Origin: Motacilla alba alba
Lineage: Eukaryota; Chordata; Aves; Passeriformes; Motacillidae
NCBI RefSeq assembly: GCF_015832195.1
Contig: NC_052033.1
Location: forward strand, 5,270,001-5,334,000
DNA length: 64,000 bases
Direction of reading: 5' to 3'
The translations under genes and the position numbers were made by a program. The notes under the pieces were generated by a model. It did no database searches and had not been told where the DNA came from. It was given only the letters and a program-made list of their open reading frames with translations. Shown here piece after piece: positions 51,401 to 55,300 of this stretch (position 1 is the stretch's first letter; the number at the start of each line of letters is the position of its first letter).

Positions 51401-51576
51401 TTCAGCAGGAGGGAGGGTGGCTGGGCCGGGGTGCTGTGGGCTCAGGTTTGATGTTCCTGTTCCTCTTTCCCCAGAGATCATCGATGACCTGACGAGCCTG
51501 GTGGAGAGCACGGACGGCCGGCTGCGCAGCCAGACCCGCCACGTGCAGCTGGTGGAGAGGAAATCCACGTCCTGCG
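409..51576 (+). CDS. STX8: Syntaxin-8, Qc-SNARE (partial, exons 1-7 of probably 8)
   Basis: Coding segments are 409-425, 1112-1211, 3687-3781, 5750-5860, 11294-11418, 12702-12794 and 51475-51576, totalling 643 nt: residues 1-214 plus one base of codon 215. All seven donors are GT and all six acceptors AG, and frame holds across every junction. The product begins MAPDPW, has an N-terminal helical region (about residues 10-100), a linker with the NPWL motif, then a SNARE motif from about residue 145 to 207 with the zero-layer glutamine at Q179 in GNELDEQN. These match vertebrate syntaxin-8 with no length change relative to human as recalled. STX8 works with STX7, VTI1B and VAMP8 or VAMP7 in late-endosome and lysosome fusion. 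The C-terminal anchor exon must lie beyond base 64000. Intron 6 is 38,680 bases. Confidence 0.96.
430..660. repeat. GC-rich minisatellite at the start of intron 1
   Basis: About five copies of a 39-44 bp unit alternate GGGCCGGGCC blocks with GGCTGCGGCGGGACCGGGTCA. It begins a few bases after the exon 1 donor. The plus (RNA-like) strand carries many runs of three or more G, so G-quadruplexes or R-loops could form just downstream of the promoter. The rest of intron 1 (426-1111) holds the two further simple arrays listed below and no other feature. Confidence 0.85.
780..895. repeat. Degenerate TGTGTTTGGGGTG repeat in intron 1
   Basis: Loose 13-30 base repeats of TGTGTTTGGGGTGCCGTG-type sequence, G/T rich on the plus strand. 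Copies differ in length and spacing. It creates overlapping open frames in several phases, none of them credible as genes. Confidence 0.65.
991..1074. repeat. CCCATGGAT short tandem repeat
   Basis: Nine- to ten-base units of CCCATGGAT and CCCGTGGAT run to within 40 bases of the exon 2 acceptor. They lie where the branch point and pyrimidine tract of intron 1 would be expected, so repeat-length variation here could affect exon 2 recognition (inference). Confidence 0.75.
1112..1211 (+). CDS. STX8: STX8 coding exon 2
   Basis: The acceptor CCGCAG ends at 1111 and the donor GTGCC starts at 1212. The exon completes W6 and encodes residues 7-39, including QLAQDIAEKLQER, the first N-terminal helix. 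The stretch right after W6 (LPLLAAAR) is divergent from the human FSTYDSTC as recalled, but lengths match exactly and the helix that follows aligns well. The exon is about 75% GC. Confidence 0.92.
1289..1690. repeat. 20-21 bp minisatellite, about 19 copies, intron 2
   Basis: The unit GGGCGGGATTCCCGGGATGC has variants with GGACAGGATT. I count about 19 copies, the last four degenerate. Each unit holds the palindromic core TTCCCGGGA. The array starts about 77 bases after the exon 2 donor and yields long artefactual open frames on both strands. Confidence 0.95.
1924..2284. repeat. 31- and 41-bp minisatellite, intron 2
   Basis: Four copies of a 31-bp unit (AGAGCCAGGGATGCTGGGAT followed by GGAGCCGGGCC) are followed by about five longer units built from AGCTGGACCAGAGGCTCAGG and one or two GATGTTGGGATGCTGGGATG blocks. 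The change of unit suggests expansion in two steps. The sequence from 2285 to 2644 is unique and shows nothing recognisable. Confidence 0.9.
2645..3644. other. Assembly gap of exactly 1000 N in intron 2
   Basis: Bases 2645-3644 are all N. A round 1000 suggests a placeholder rather than a measured length. The gap ends 42 bases before exon 3. No STX8 codons are missing, because exons 2 and 3 join in frame, so the hidden sequence is intronic. Open frames through it are meaningless. Confidence 0.99.
3687..3781 (+). CDS. STX8: STX8 coding exon 3
   Basis: The acceptor GTTCCCCCAG ends at 3686 and the donor GTATCT starts at 3782. The exon encodes residues 40-70 (VNVAIRTSLQSLREKIEQLR onward to AVSTRQ) plus two bases of I71. 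This is the second helix of the N-terminal domain and aligns without gaps to human STX8 as recalled. Three lysines of the human region are replaced or reduced here (two K to R changes in the LREKIEQLR part). Confidence 0.95.
3833..4256. repeat. TGTGCTGTG minisatellite, intron 3
   Basis: About 420 bases are built from GTGTGCTGTGCAGA, GTGTGCTGTGAAAATG and GGGCTTAAAA modules in variable order. It begins about 50 bases after the exon 3 donor. The remainder of intron 3 (4257-5749) is unique sequence with no recognisable gene or element; 5470-5700 is AT-rich. Confidence 0.9.
5750..5860 (+). CDS. STX8: STX8 coding exon 4
   Basis: Using the acceptor ATCAG at 5745-5749, the exon completes I71 and encodes residues 72-107 (TQLEGDRRQNLVDELLTRHR onward to EPDVS) plus two bases of R108; the donor GTATGG starts at 5861. 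This gives the same residue count as human STX8. A second acceptor, AACCCAG ending at 5740, lies 9 bases upstream and would add three residues (AIS) in frame. I chose the downstream site because it reproduces the conserved QITQLEGD junction. The LL pair of human STX8 at residues 82-83 reads LV here. Confidence 0.9.
5918..6352. repeat. 20-bp minisatellite, about 21 copies, intron 4
   Basis: The unit CTGGGCCCATCTGAACCCAC is repeated about 21 times with few changes (GAGCTCATC variants at the left edge). It starts about 58 bases after the exon 4 donor. Low divergence in the centre suggests recent expansion, and the copy number is probably polymorphic. Confidence 0.95.
6353..9614. other. Intron 4, unique sequence with no gene seen
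   Basis: This stretch holds open frames up to 303 codons in the GC-rich part (6490-7400), but none resembles a protein family, frames overlap on both strands, and no splice-site pattern supports an exon. From 8300 the composition turns AT-rich, and 8690-9080 is listed separately as a possible conserved element. Confidence 0.6.
8690..9080. promoter_or_regulatory. AT-rich candidate conserved non-coding element in intron 4
   Basis: Non-repetitive sequence contains several homeodomain-type cores (TAATTAG, ATTAAC, CTAATTGGATCA) and AACATGTCACAAAGATTATTG, with a TTATTGT SOX-like string. The texture contrasts with the GC-rich, repeat-laden surroundings. Conservation cannot be tested from one sequence, so this is a suggestion only. 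Confidence 0.25.
9620..9950. repeat. 330-base T-rich polypyrimidine tract
   Basis: Nearly pure pyrimidine with scattered A, made of TTTTTCTATTTTTTCC-type units and ending in C9 and T14 runs. It yields a Phe/Leu-rich open frame that is an artefact. It stops abruptly at the CpG-rich block that follows. Confidence 0.9.
9951..10270. other. Intronic CpG-rich island
   Basis: About 320 bases are dense in CpG (for example CGGAGCGCGGTGCCCGCGCT) directly after the T-rich tract, in strong contrast to both sides. Both strands are open over much of it, as GC-rich DNA often is. It could be an alternative promoter, an unannotated exon, or GC-biased sequence; no recognisable protein is encoded. 10271-11293 shows nothing further. 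Confidence 0.5.
11294..11418 (+). CDS. STX8: STX8 coding exon 5
   Basis: The acceptor CTTTGCAG ends at 11293 and the donor GTACAA starts at 11419. The exon completes R108 and encodes residues 109-149 (SSLMAGGAKRGSTNPWLLEE, then SEQTRGLGFDELRQQQRRIIE) plus one base of E150. It holds the linker with the conserved NPWL and TRGLGFDE motifs and the start of the SNARE helix. It aligns to human STX8 without gaps, as recalled. Confidence 0.96.
11702..11727. other. Perfect 10-bp hairpin in intron 5
   Basis: GCCCCTAGAG at 11702-11711 pairs fully with CTCTAGGGGC at 11718-11727 around the six-base loop TGCTGG. It follows two copies of GTGTGATCACA. No run of T follows and this is a eukaryotic intron, so it is not a terminator; it may be the footprint of a small element. 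The rest of intron 5 (to 12701) shows nothing else. Confidence 0.7.
12702..12794 (+). CDS. STX8: STX8 coding exon 6 (SNARE core, zero layer)
   Basis: The acceptor TCCTGGTGCAG ends at 12701 and the donor GTAAGG starts at 12795. The exon completes E150 and encodes residues 151-180 (QDAGLDALSSIISRQKQMGQ, EIGNELDEQN) plus one base of E181. Q179 in DEQ is the ionic zero-layer glutamine that defines a Q-SNARE. This is the most conserved exon and is essentially identical to human as recalled. Confidence 0.98.
13291..13310. repeat. (AAAT)n microsatellite
   Basis: TAATAAATAAATAAATAAAT, about five units. It lies in the first part of intron 6, which otherwise shows no gene between 12795 and 13570. Confidence 0.85.
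13570..13862. repeat. Degenerate minisatellite GGGTTCCAGAGTCCC
   Basis: Four to six imperfect units combine GGTTCCAGAGTCCCTCATTG, CCATGAG and AGCTGCAGGGCAGCTTGGAT. The rightmost two copies of about 62 bp are nearly identical. The unique sequence from 13863 to 15271 shows no recognisable feature. Confidence 0.8.
15272..15289 (-). other. Retroviral primer-binding site for tRNA-Asn
   Basis: On the minus strand, TGGCGTCCCTGGGTGGGC starts two bases after the LTR end. It is complementary over 18 bases to the 3' end of vertebrate tRNA-Asn including its CCA tail (recalled sequence). Only a short leader follows on the minus strand (to about 15200); I see no gag, pol or env. Confidence 0.75.
15292..15862 (-). 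mobile_element. Endogenous retrovirus 5' LTR, antisense to STX8
   Basis: The minus-strand LTR of about 571 bp ends AAACCCCACA at 15292, and its 5' end at about 15862 begins GTGGGGTTTTG, forming a near-perfect 9-base terminal inverted repeat with one changed end base. A TATAAAA box lies at about 15504-15510 and an AATAAA polyadenylation signal at 15405-15410, giving a plausible U3-R-U5 order. A primer-binding site follows immediately, so this is the 5' LTR of a truncated provirus, not a solo LTR. The coding region is missing. The 5' boundary is less certain than the 3' one. Confidence 0.75.
15863..18589. other. Intron 6, unique sequence with no gene seen
   Basis: Mixed-composition DNA. Open frames are below 170 codons and overlap on both strands. 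An AT-rich stretch at 16700-17240 could contain regulatory DNA but has no clear motif cluster. No tandem repeat of note. Confidence 0.55.
18590..18735. repeat. Minisatellite GGGAGGGAGCTCTGGGGGTCACCTGG
   Basis: About four copies of a 32-34 bp unit read TGGGCTGGGGAGGGAGCTCT then GGGGGTCACC, with small indels. G-rich on the plus strand. The 860 bases to its right show nothing recognisable. Confidence 0.85.
19603..19740. repeat. 39-bp minisatellite next to an LTR fragment
   Basis: About three and a half copies of CAGGCTCTGCTGGGCTGGGT followed by TTCCATCCCTGTGCAGCCT. The two central copies are identical. The array abuts the LTR fragment at 19745. Confidence 0.85.
19745..19952 (-). mobile_element. 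LTR fragment (U3 end), family B, minus strand
   Basis: The minus strand starting at 19952 reads TGATGCCTCAGGTTCAGC and continues through GGTTCTGTGCTGC and CCCTGCTCCAGCTGGGGACC. It aligns in order with the minus-strand copy at 51921-52376 and, near the terminus, with the plus-strand copy at 27486. Only the U3 part is present; R and U5 are missing or replaced by the minisatellite. Confidence 0.65.
20070..20415. repeat. GCTGCTCCCAGGGGTGTTTTC minisatellite
   Basis: About fourteen modules of CTCAGCTGCTCCCAGGGGTG, with TTTTCAGCTCCCAGGGGTG variants, follow two copies of a longer block of about 115 bases (near 20071-20185 and 20181-20270). Unique sequence from 20416 to 23140 shows no recognisable gene. 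Confidence 0.85.
23140..23590. repeat. 50-60 bp minisatellite, about eight copies
   Basis: The unit is CAGGGCTCCCAGCCTGGGGC then AGGACAGCCTGGGCTGGGAT then CAGGGACCC. Length steps of 5 bp reflect one, two or three GGGCT modules. The copies are highly similar, suggesting recent expansion. It creates open frames of up to 254 codons that are not genes. Confidence 0.9.
23591..27485. other. Intron 6, unique sequence with no gene seen
   Basis: Apart from a GGA microsatellite at 26415-26442, this is ordinary intronic sequence. Open frames on both strands overlap each other, and none shows a recognisable domain or flanking splice sites in phase with STX8. Confidence 0.5.
26415..26442. repeat. (GGA)n microsatellite
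   Basis: About nine GGA triplets in a row; purine-rich on the plus strand and likely to vary in length between individuals. Confidence 0.9.
27486..27917 (+). mobile_element. Solo LTR, family B, same strand as STX8
   Basis: It starts TGATGCCTCAAGCTTGAG and ends GGCAGCA. It contains an ATAAAA TATA-like box at 27757-27762 and AATAAA at 27865-27870, followed by CCCCACTTTATTCTTTAACT. The 5' end and the region around the polyadenylation signal match the minus-strand copy at 51921-52376. The flanking bases GAAG (27482-27485 and 27918-27921) could be a short target duplication. No primer-binding site follows, so it is a solo LTR. Its polyadenylation signal lies in sense orientation within STX8 intron 6. 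Confidence 0.65.
27918..30834. other. Intron 6, unique sequence with AT-rich right half
   Basis: No gene is recognisable. The left half is GC-moderate; from 29150 the sequence is AT-rich. The segment 29865-30110 is listed separately as a candidate conserved element. Confidence 0.5.
29865..30110. promoter_or_regulatory. AT-rich candidate conserved non-coding element
   Basis: Non-repetitive and rich in homeodomain-type cores (ATTACCATTAATAATTCC, GCTGCTAATTTTTTCC, GATGTAATTATC, CTAATGAATCATG). NTN1, a developmental gene, neighbours STX8 in vertebrates as I recall, so distal enhancers in STX8 introns are plausible. No conservation test is possible here. Confidence 0.3.
30835..31280. repeat. 45-bp minisatellite, ten copies
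   Basis: The unit GCTGCTGGAAATGTGTTTGA then GTTCAGCTGTGTGCCTCACCTGAGA is almost unchanged across six central copies. The edge copies carry GTGTAGCTGTG and a CTGCTGGG insert. Because 45 is a multiple of three, frames stay open across it on both strands. Confidence 0.95.
31827..32290. repeat. 28/36-bp minisatellite, fifteen copies
   Basis: The core TGGTGAGCAGGGTTTGCTCT occurs fifteen times, followed by GTGGGGCTGATATTCC (36-bp form) or GATATTCC, GTGGTTCC or GTGGCTCC (28-bp form). The core TGGTGAGC resembles a 5' splice donor on the plus strand, repeated at every unit. The order of long and short units recurs at both ends of the array. Confidence 0.95.
32291..35505. other. Intron 6, unique sequence including an AT-rich block
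   Basis: No gene is recognisable. 32765-33520 is AT-rich and listed separately; 33990-35505 is GC-moderate and contains only short overlapping frames. Confidence 0.5.
32765..33520. promoter_or_regulatory. AT-rich candidate conserved block
   Basis: It contains TAATAGCTAATTAATCTTGA, the palindrome GCACATATGTGC and TTATGTCATAAAT. It is free of tandem repeats while its neighbours are repeat-dense. Suggestive of conserved regulatory DNA but untested. Confidence 0.25.
35506..35662 (+). mobile_element. CR1 LINE 3' end, plus strand
   Basis: The sequence from GGTGCCCAGAGCAGCTGGGG through CAGTGGGAGGTGTCCCTGCC to GGTCCCTTCCAAGCCAGACC and a final TCTGTGATTCT is the characteristic 3' end of avian CR1. 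The same family is present on the opposite strand at 62812-63205. It is 5'-truncated, as most CR1 copies are. Confidence 0.9.
35663..40258. other. Intron 6, unique sequence with no gene seen
   Basis: Mostly AT-rich between 35800 and 36400 and between 37850 and 40000. The only frames are short and overlapping. One AATAAA at about 37640 follows an ordinary GC-moderate stretch and has no other gene-end support. Confidence 0.5.
35990..36300. promoter_or_regulatory. AT-rich candidate conserved non-coding element
   Basis: The segment with ACATAATTTACTATGAGAGT, AATTGGGTTTATACAGCAG and ACAAATTGTTTAATTCC is repeat-free and has the composition of vertebrate conserved non-coding elements. Evidence is texture only. 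Confidence 0.25.
40259..41175. repeat. 920-bp minisatellite with higher-order structure
   Basis: The basic 19-21 bp unit is CAGCCTGGGTAAAATCACCCT with variants ending AATTCTCCCT, ATTCCACTCT and AAATCCACC. The marker string CTCTCTCAGCTGGTTAAATT recurs five times, about 125-170 bases apart, showing that blocks of six to eight units were amplified together. It is the largest array in the window. Confidence 0.95.
41178..41282. repeat. 14-bp minisatellite CCTGGAGTGAGTCC
   Basis: About six copies of CCCCTGGAGTGAGT, with two GAGCAGTGAATCC variants, lie directly after the previous array. The neighbouring 41283-43500 shows no gene. Confidence 0.85.
43505..43945. repeat. T/G-rich array with duplicated flanks
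   Basis: Four copies of about 52 bp share TTGGTTGTTTTGGTTGTAGGG and T-runs. They are bracketed by two direct copies of about 100 bases that share TGTGGGGTTTTTGGTTTTCT-like sequence, CTTTGTGAAATGGACTGGAA and AGCCAAAAC, offset by 315 bases (first near 43535-43640, second near 43850-43945). On the minus strand it gives a lysine/threonine-rich artefact frame. Confidence 0.85.
43946..45818. other. Intron 6, unique sequence
   Basis: No gene is recognisable. 44940-45170 is AT-rich with homeodomain-type cores (GCCAATTAGTAATGGC, GAAATTATTCAATTAAG, CTAAAATTAATG) and is a weak candidate conserved element. Confidence 0.4.
45819..46022. repeat. Interstitial telomeric repeat (CCCTAA)n, degenerate
   Basis: About 200 bases are made of CCCTAA hexamers, roughly a dozen exact, mixed with CCCCTAA, CCCAAA, CCCTAG and CCTGAC variants. 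The plus strand carries the C-rich strand. The vertebrate telomere repeat is TTAGGG, so this is an interstitial telomeric sequence that has decayed. It is flanked by GC-moderate unique DNA on both sides. Confidence 0.92.
46023..48257. other. Intron 6, unique sequence with no gene seen
   Basis: Ordinary intronic DNA with short overlapping frames only; no tandem array or recognisable mobile element. Confidence 0.5.
48258..48297. repeat. (GGAT)n microsatellite
   Basis: About nine perfect GGAT units followed by one GAAT variant; likely polymorphic. Confidence 0.95.
48519..48541. repeat. (TA)n microsatellite
   Basis: TTTATATATATATATATGTA, about ten TA steps with one TG interruption. Confidence 0.9.
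49588..49836 (+). mobile_element. CR1 LINE 3' fragment, plus strand, older subfamily
   Basis: GGAGAGGTTCAGGTTGGATTT, TTCCCCAGAGGGTGCTGGCA, CTGCCGGAGCTCCAGGAGGG and the tail GGTGATCCTGGGGGTCCCTT then TTTCTGTGATCT follow the order of an avian CR1 3' end. It is more diverged than the copies at 35506 and 62812 and has a different tail form, so it belongs to another subfamily. Confidence 0.75.
50268..50525. repeat. Minisatellite GGCACGGCCACTGTCCCCAG
   Basis: About eight copies. The left part has 22-23 bp units (GGCACGGCCACTGTCCCCAG plus CCC). The right part has about 60-bp units that add CCTGGCTCAAGGGCAGGCAG and GGCTCACAGAGACC. 50526-51474 shows no further feature before exon 7. Confidence 0.9.
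51475..51576 (+). CDS. STX8: STX8 coding exon 7 (C-terminal half of SNARE motif)
   Basis: The acceptor TCTTTCCCCAG ends at 51474 and the donor GTAGGA starts at 51577. The exon completes E181 and encodes residues 182-214 (IIDDLTSLVESTDGRLRSQT, RHVQLVERKSTSC) plus the first base of G215. It carries the +1 to +8 layers of the SNARE helix and the juxtamembrane Cys214, directly before where the membrane anchor should start. Phase and length match human STX8 as recalled. The next exon is not in the window. Confidence 0.96.
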
Positions 51577-51585
51577 GTAGGAAAG

Positions 51586-51915
51586 GGCTGCAGCAGCAGC
51601 CAACACACAGCCAGGGCTGCAGCAGCAACACCCAGAGCTGCAGCAGCAGCCAACACACAGCCAGGGCTGCAGCAGCAACCAGCACACAGCCAGGGCTGCA
51701 GCAGCAGCCAGCACACAGCCAGGGCTGCAGCAGCAGCCAGCACACAGCCAGGGCTGCAGCAGCAGCCAGCACACAGCCAGGGCTGCAGCAGCAGCCAGCA
51801 CACAGCCAGGGCTGCAGGAGCAACCAGCACACAGCCAGGGCTGCAGGAGCAACCAACACCCAGCCAGGGCTGCAGCAGCAACACCCAGGGCTGCAGCAGC
51901 AGCCAACACACAGCC
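51586..51915. repeat. 30-bp CAG-rich minisatellite beside the exon 7 donor
   Basis: About ten copies of GGGCTGCAGCAGCAGCCAGC then ACACAGCCA begin ten bases after the donor site. Two copies carry GGAGCAACC. On the minus strand it reads as a Leu/Cys-rich artefact frame. It ends at the LTR that follows. Confidence 0.95.
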
Positions 51916-51920
51916 AGGGC

Positions 51921-52376
51921 TGCCCTGGGAGGCTGCCCTGGAGCAGAGGCTGGGCAGAGCTACAGAATAAAGCAGGGATTTATTCAAAGCATCTCCTCCA
52001 TGGATCCACCTTGGGCAGCACAAGAGCCCAGCCAGGGCTGCACCCAAGAGGAACCCAAATGGTCCCAAAATGCACGAGCGCTCCCGGGGTCTCTCCCTTG
52101 GCTCAGCTCTGCTCCATTTGCACCTTGCAGTTCATTGTCCAGTTCCAGCTCCAGCCCAGGCACTCCCACCCTGCTTGTTTTTCTCTCCTCAGCCCACGCT
52201 GTTTGTGCTCCTGGACTGAGCTTTGGATCATTTGTCCTTGGTGCCCAGCTGGAGCAGGAATTGTTTTGTCTCCCTGCTCTGAGGAAAGCTCACCATCCCT
52301 CGCTGTGAAGCTCAGAACTGCACACCTAGGCAGCACAGAGTCTGAAAAATATGAAAGCTAAAAGTTAAAGGCATGA
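51921..52376 (-). mobile_element. Solo LTR, family B, minus strand
   Basis: On the minus strand it runs from 52376 (TCATGCC, first bases altered from the TGATGCC of its relatives) to 51921 (ending GGGCA). AATAAA is at 51979-51984, with CCCTGCTTTATTCTGTAGCT after it. The seven bases CCAGGGC flank both ends (51914-51920 and 52377-52383), a possible target duplication, though the left copy also belongs to the minisatellite. It matches the LTR at 27486-27917 and the fragment at 19745-19952. No primer-binding site or internal region. Confidence 0.7.
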
Positions 52377-52383
52377 CCAGGGC

Positions 52384-55300
52384 AGCTCTTCACTGACGAT
52401 GTGCAGTTATTAACTGTTGCTAATTGCTGCGCAGTGCTCCCCCCCGAGGACAGCTTCTTTCAGAGGCACAAAGCCCAGCACTCCAAACATGCCCAGCAGC
52501 TCTGGCTGGCTGTGCTGGAGGGCTGCTGCAGTTCATTTCCTTGAGCCGTTTGACTCCAGCGTTGCACAATGTCCTGATTGTGAGAAATGGTTTGCAATTA
52601 GAGCGGTGCATGTTAATTAGCTTTACCCAAACTTGCTACCAGCTCTCACAGAGCTGGCACAGCAGGGAGTGGGGCTGCAGGGGCGTTCCTGGGGGTGTCC
52701 TGCAGGCATGAGCTCCTGGCCCAGCAGCACTCGGAGCCTGCCAGGCGTGAAACCCTTCCTGGTGACTCCTGCAGTGGTGTGCAAGCTGCTGAAGCTCAAG
52801 CGGCCTCCCTCTGCAGGGAGCCAGGGCTGGGTGATGGCCACGGGCAGCTCTGGATGAGGAGCTGAGGGCTGGCAGCTCTGAGCAGGACGGGATGCTGTGG
52901 ATGGTGGCAGAACTGTCTTTGTGAGGCACAGTGACTGACTGAGGGATGAGGTCCCTGGGGAGGTGCTGGCAGTTCAGGTCTGGGTCAGCGTGGCTGGTTC
53001 TGGCTCCCTGGTTTTTGTCCTGCTAGAGCACTCACAGTGCTCTGCAGAATTCTGACTTGCAGTCACAAGTTGCTGGAGTTGGGTTTGTGTAGTGCAGTGA
53101 AGAGGAAGCCAGGGCTGCCGTGGTCACTGCCTGCTCGTGGCTGGTGGGAGATTCCTCTCTGCTGCAGAGCTCCCCAGCTCAGACTGGCAGGGAAGCATCT
53201 TTCCAGCACTGACAGTTCCAGGGATTTATTTGGTTCTCCATCCGTGATAAGGTTTTGAGAGCTTGGTTGATGGAGGCTGATGAAAAGCTGTGGCTTCTTC
53301 TGGAGGTTAAAGTTGACCTGTCAGAGTCATTTGTCTCCGAGTTCTGCCGTACCCACTGCAGATGGAATTAAAGGCGTGACTGCAGAGTTCATGACTGACT
53401 CTTTTAGTTTAGATCTTGAATGTTGATGCAAGATGGATTTAATTTAAAGCTGAGTGCACTTGAATGATGCTGAGTACCCCTGTGTGCCTTTGGAGTCTCC
53501 CCTTAATTCCTGTGGCTTTGTTTTCCTCACGAGTCCGGGGGAGCTCAGCTCGATATGGGGGTGGGCAGGGACTCAGTCCCGTGGGCTCCAGCAGGGATTT
53601 CTCCCCATTTTCAGGTTCCTCGTGCAAGAGCAGCCCCAGACATGCTGCATGATGATGAGGCTGTCTCTTTAACTCGGGAAGCCCATCCTGGCTGCCGGGA
53701 GAATTTCAGAGGAGGAGGAGGAGGAGGAGGATGGGAGAAGCGAAGGCTGGGAGGATCCTGGCCTGGATTCCTTGGGGGTGACCTCTCTCACCCTTTGCAC
53801 ATTGGAAAACATTTGGCTTTGGTGAGAAGTGCTGCCTCTGGTGCCTGTTCCCTCTGCTCCCATAGGTCTTCCTGTGTTTGCATAACAATTTGGGCATAAG
53901 TAAACACCACATTGCCTCAGATGGCTGCGTCCTCCTGCCCAGGCGTGAGCTCTGGAGAGCAGTGCTGAGGACACAGGCTTCAACAGCATGCCTCCCATCC
54001 CCTTCCACCCTGCCCCTGGCACTGCAATGAGCTGCTGCTCTGGGATCAGAAATACCCTCCCTGGAGGTGTGATTAGCCCTGGAGAGAGGCCAAGCAGCAG
54101 GAAAGCTGTCACCTGCCAGGGGACCCTGTCAGAGTGCCTGTTTGTCATTTAAAGTGATCAAATCTTCAGTAGCCCTTTGGCTTTGGTGTCTTACTTTGAA
54201 TTTAAAGCAGAGTGAAGTGCTCAGCTCCCCCTGTCCTCACTCAGACCCGGTCTCTCCTCTGCTCCAGCCTGGGGCTGGAAATGTGTTTTCCCTCCTTTTT
54301 GAAATCCTGATGTCTTTGTTGTGCTGCTGAGTGCCTGTGCTGGAGGCACGGGCTGTGGATACAAGCAGAGCACACTGGCTGCAGTAATGGGGTGATCCCT
54401 GTTTTACAGGCAGGAATGCAGTGCTTTATGGGTGTGTCTTTGTTAGCAGCCAGTATCATCAGAAAATCAAAGTATTGCTGGTGAAGCCCAACTTTAATCA
54501 ATATTTCAACATCTGCCTCTCATGCAAACCTCGTTTCCAGCTGTGGGGCTGCTCCCAGTGCCCAGTGCTGCCCTTTGGGCTGTGCCCTTGGCATTCCCTG
54601 CCCGGCCCAGGAGCTGCCTCAGCTGGCACAGCCCCTCAGGTTGTCCTGGGGGGTTGTTTCATTCACAGCTTGTTGTCAGTGCCATTTTTCTGGCTGTCCC
54701 AGAGCTGCTGACAGTGCCAGCCTCTGCCGTGCCCAGGGAAGGCTGTCCTGTCCCCCAGTGGCCTGGGGCAGCCCCACGCTGGTGGCACTGGGCACTCCCA
54801 GGGCTTGCAGCAGAAGGATAACCACGGGATGGGCTCCAGCCTCTGCGTTTATGAAATTATTGTTGAAAATCATCAGTCATCCGCAGGCAATGTTTGCGCG
54901 CTGCCTGGCATTGTTTTCTGCCTTCCCAGTGGGTGCTGGGCATTAGGAGGGGTGCTGGGACATATAAGTTATTTAGATTTCAGAGGTTTGCATTGAGCTT
55001 TCACCAGGGTGTTCACACAGCTCGTCAGTCGAGGGTCAGGCTGCCGGAACCAGCTTTGCTCCAGGAGTGGCTGTGTGCACAGTCCTGACTTCTCAGCCTC
55101 ACCACCGGTGCTCCTGGGCTGGTTTGTCCTCTCTCCCCCAGTTTGGGCACCTTTAGGGCTTTCTGCAGAGTAACACTCACTAACCACTTCTCTATAAATG
55201 CTTTTATTAGAAACTTTAACCCTTAGAATGTCCTCTTAAGAACTGCATTTAAAAATTTGCAAATAAATTGAAGTGTAATTAACGTAGAGATGCCAGGGGA

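Noticed and set aside
51201..52361. A 386-codon open frame across exon 7
   Set aside because: It covers the STX8 exon only by chance of frame and continues through the CAG-rich minisatellite and an LTR. The conserved STX8 junctions define the real exon.
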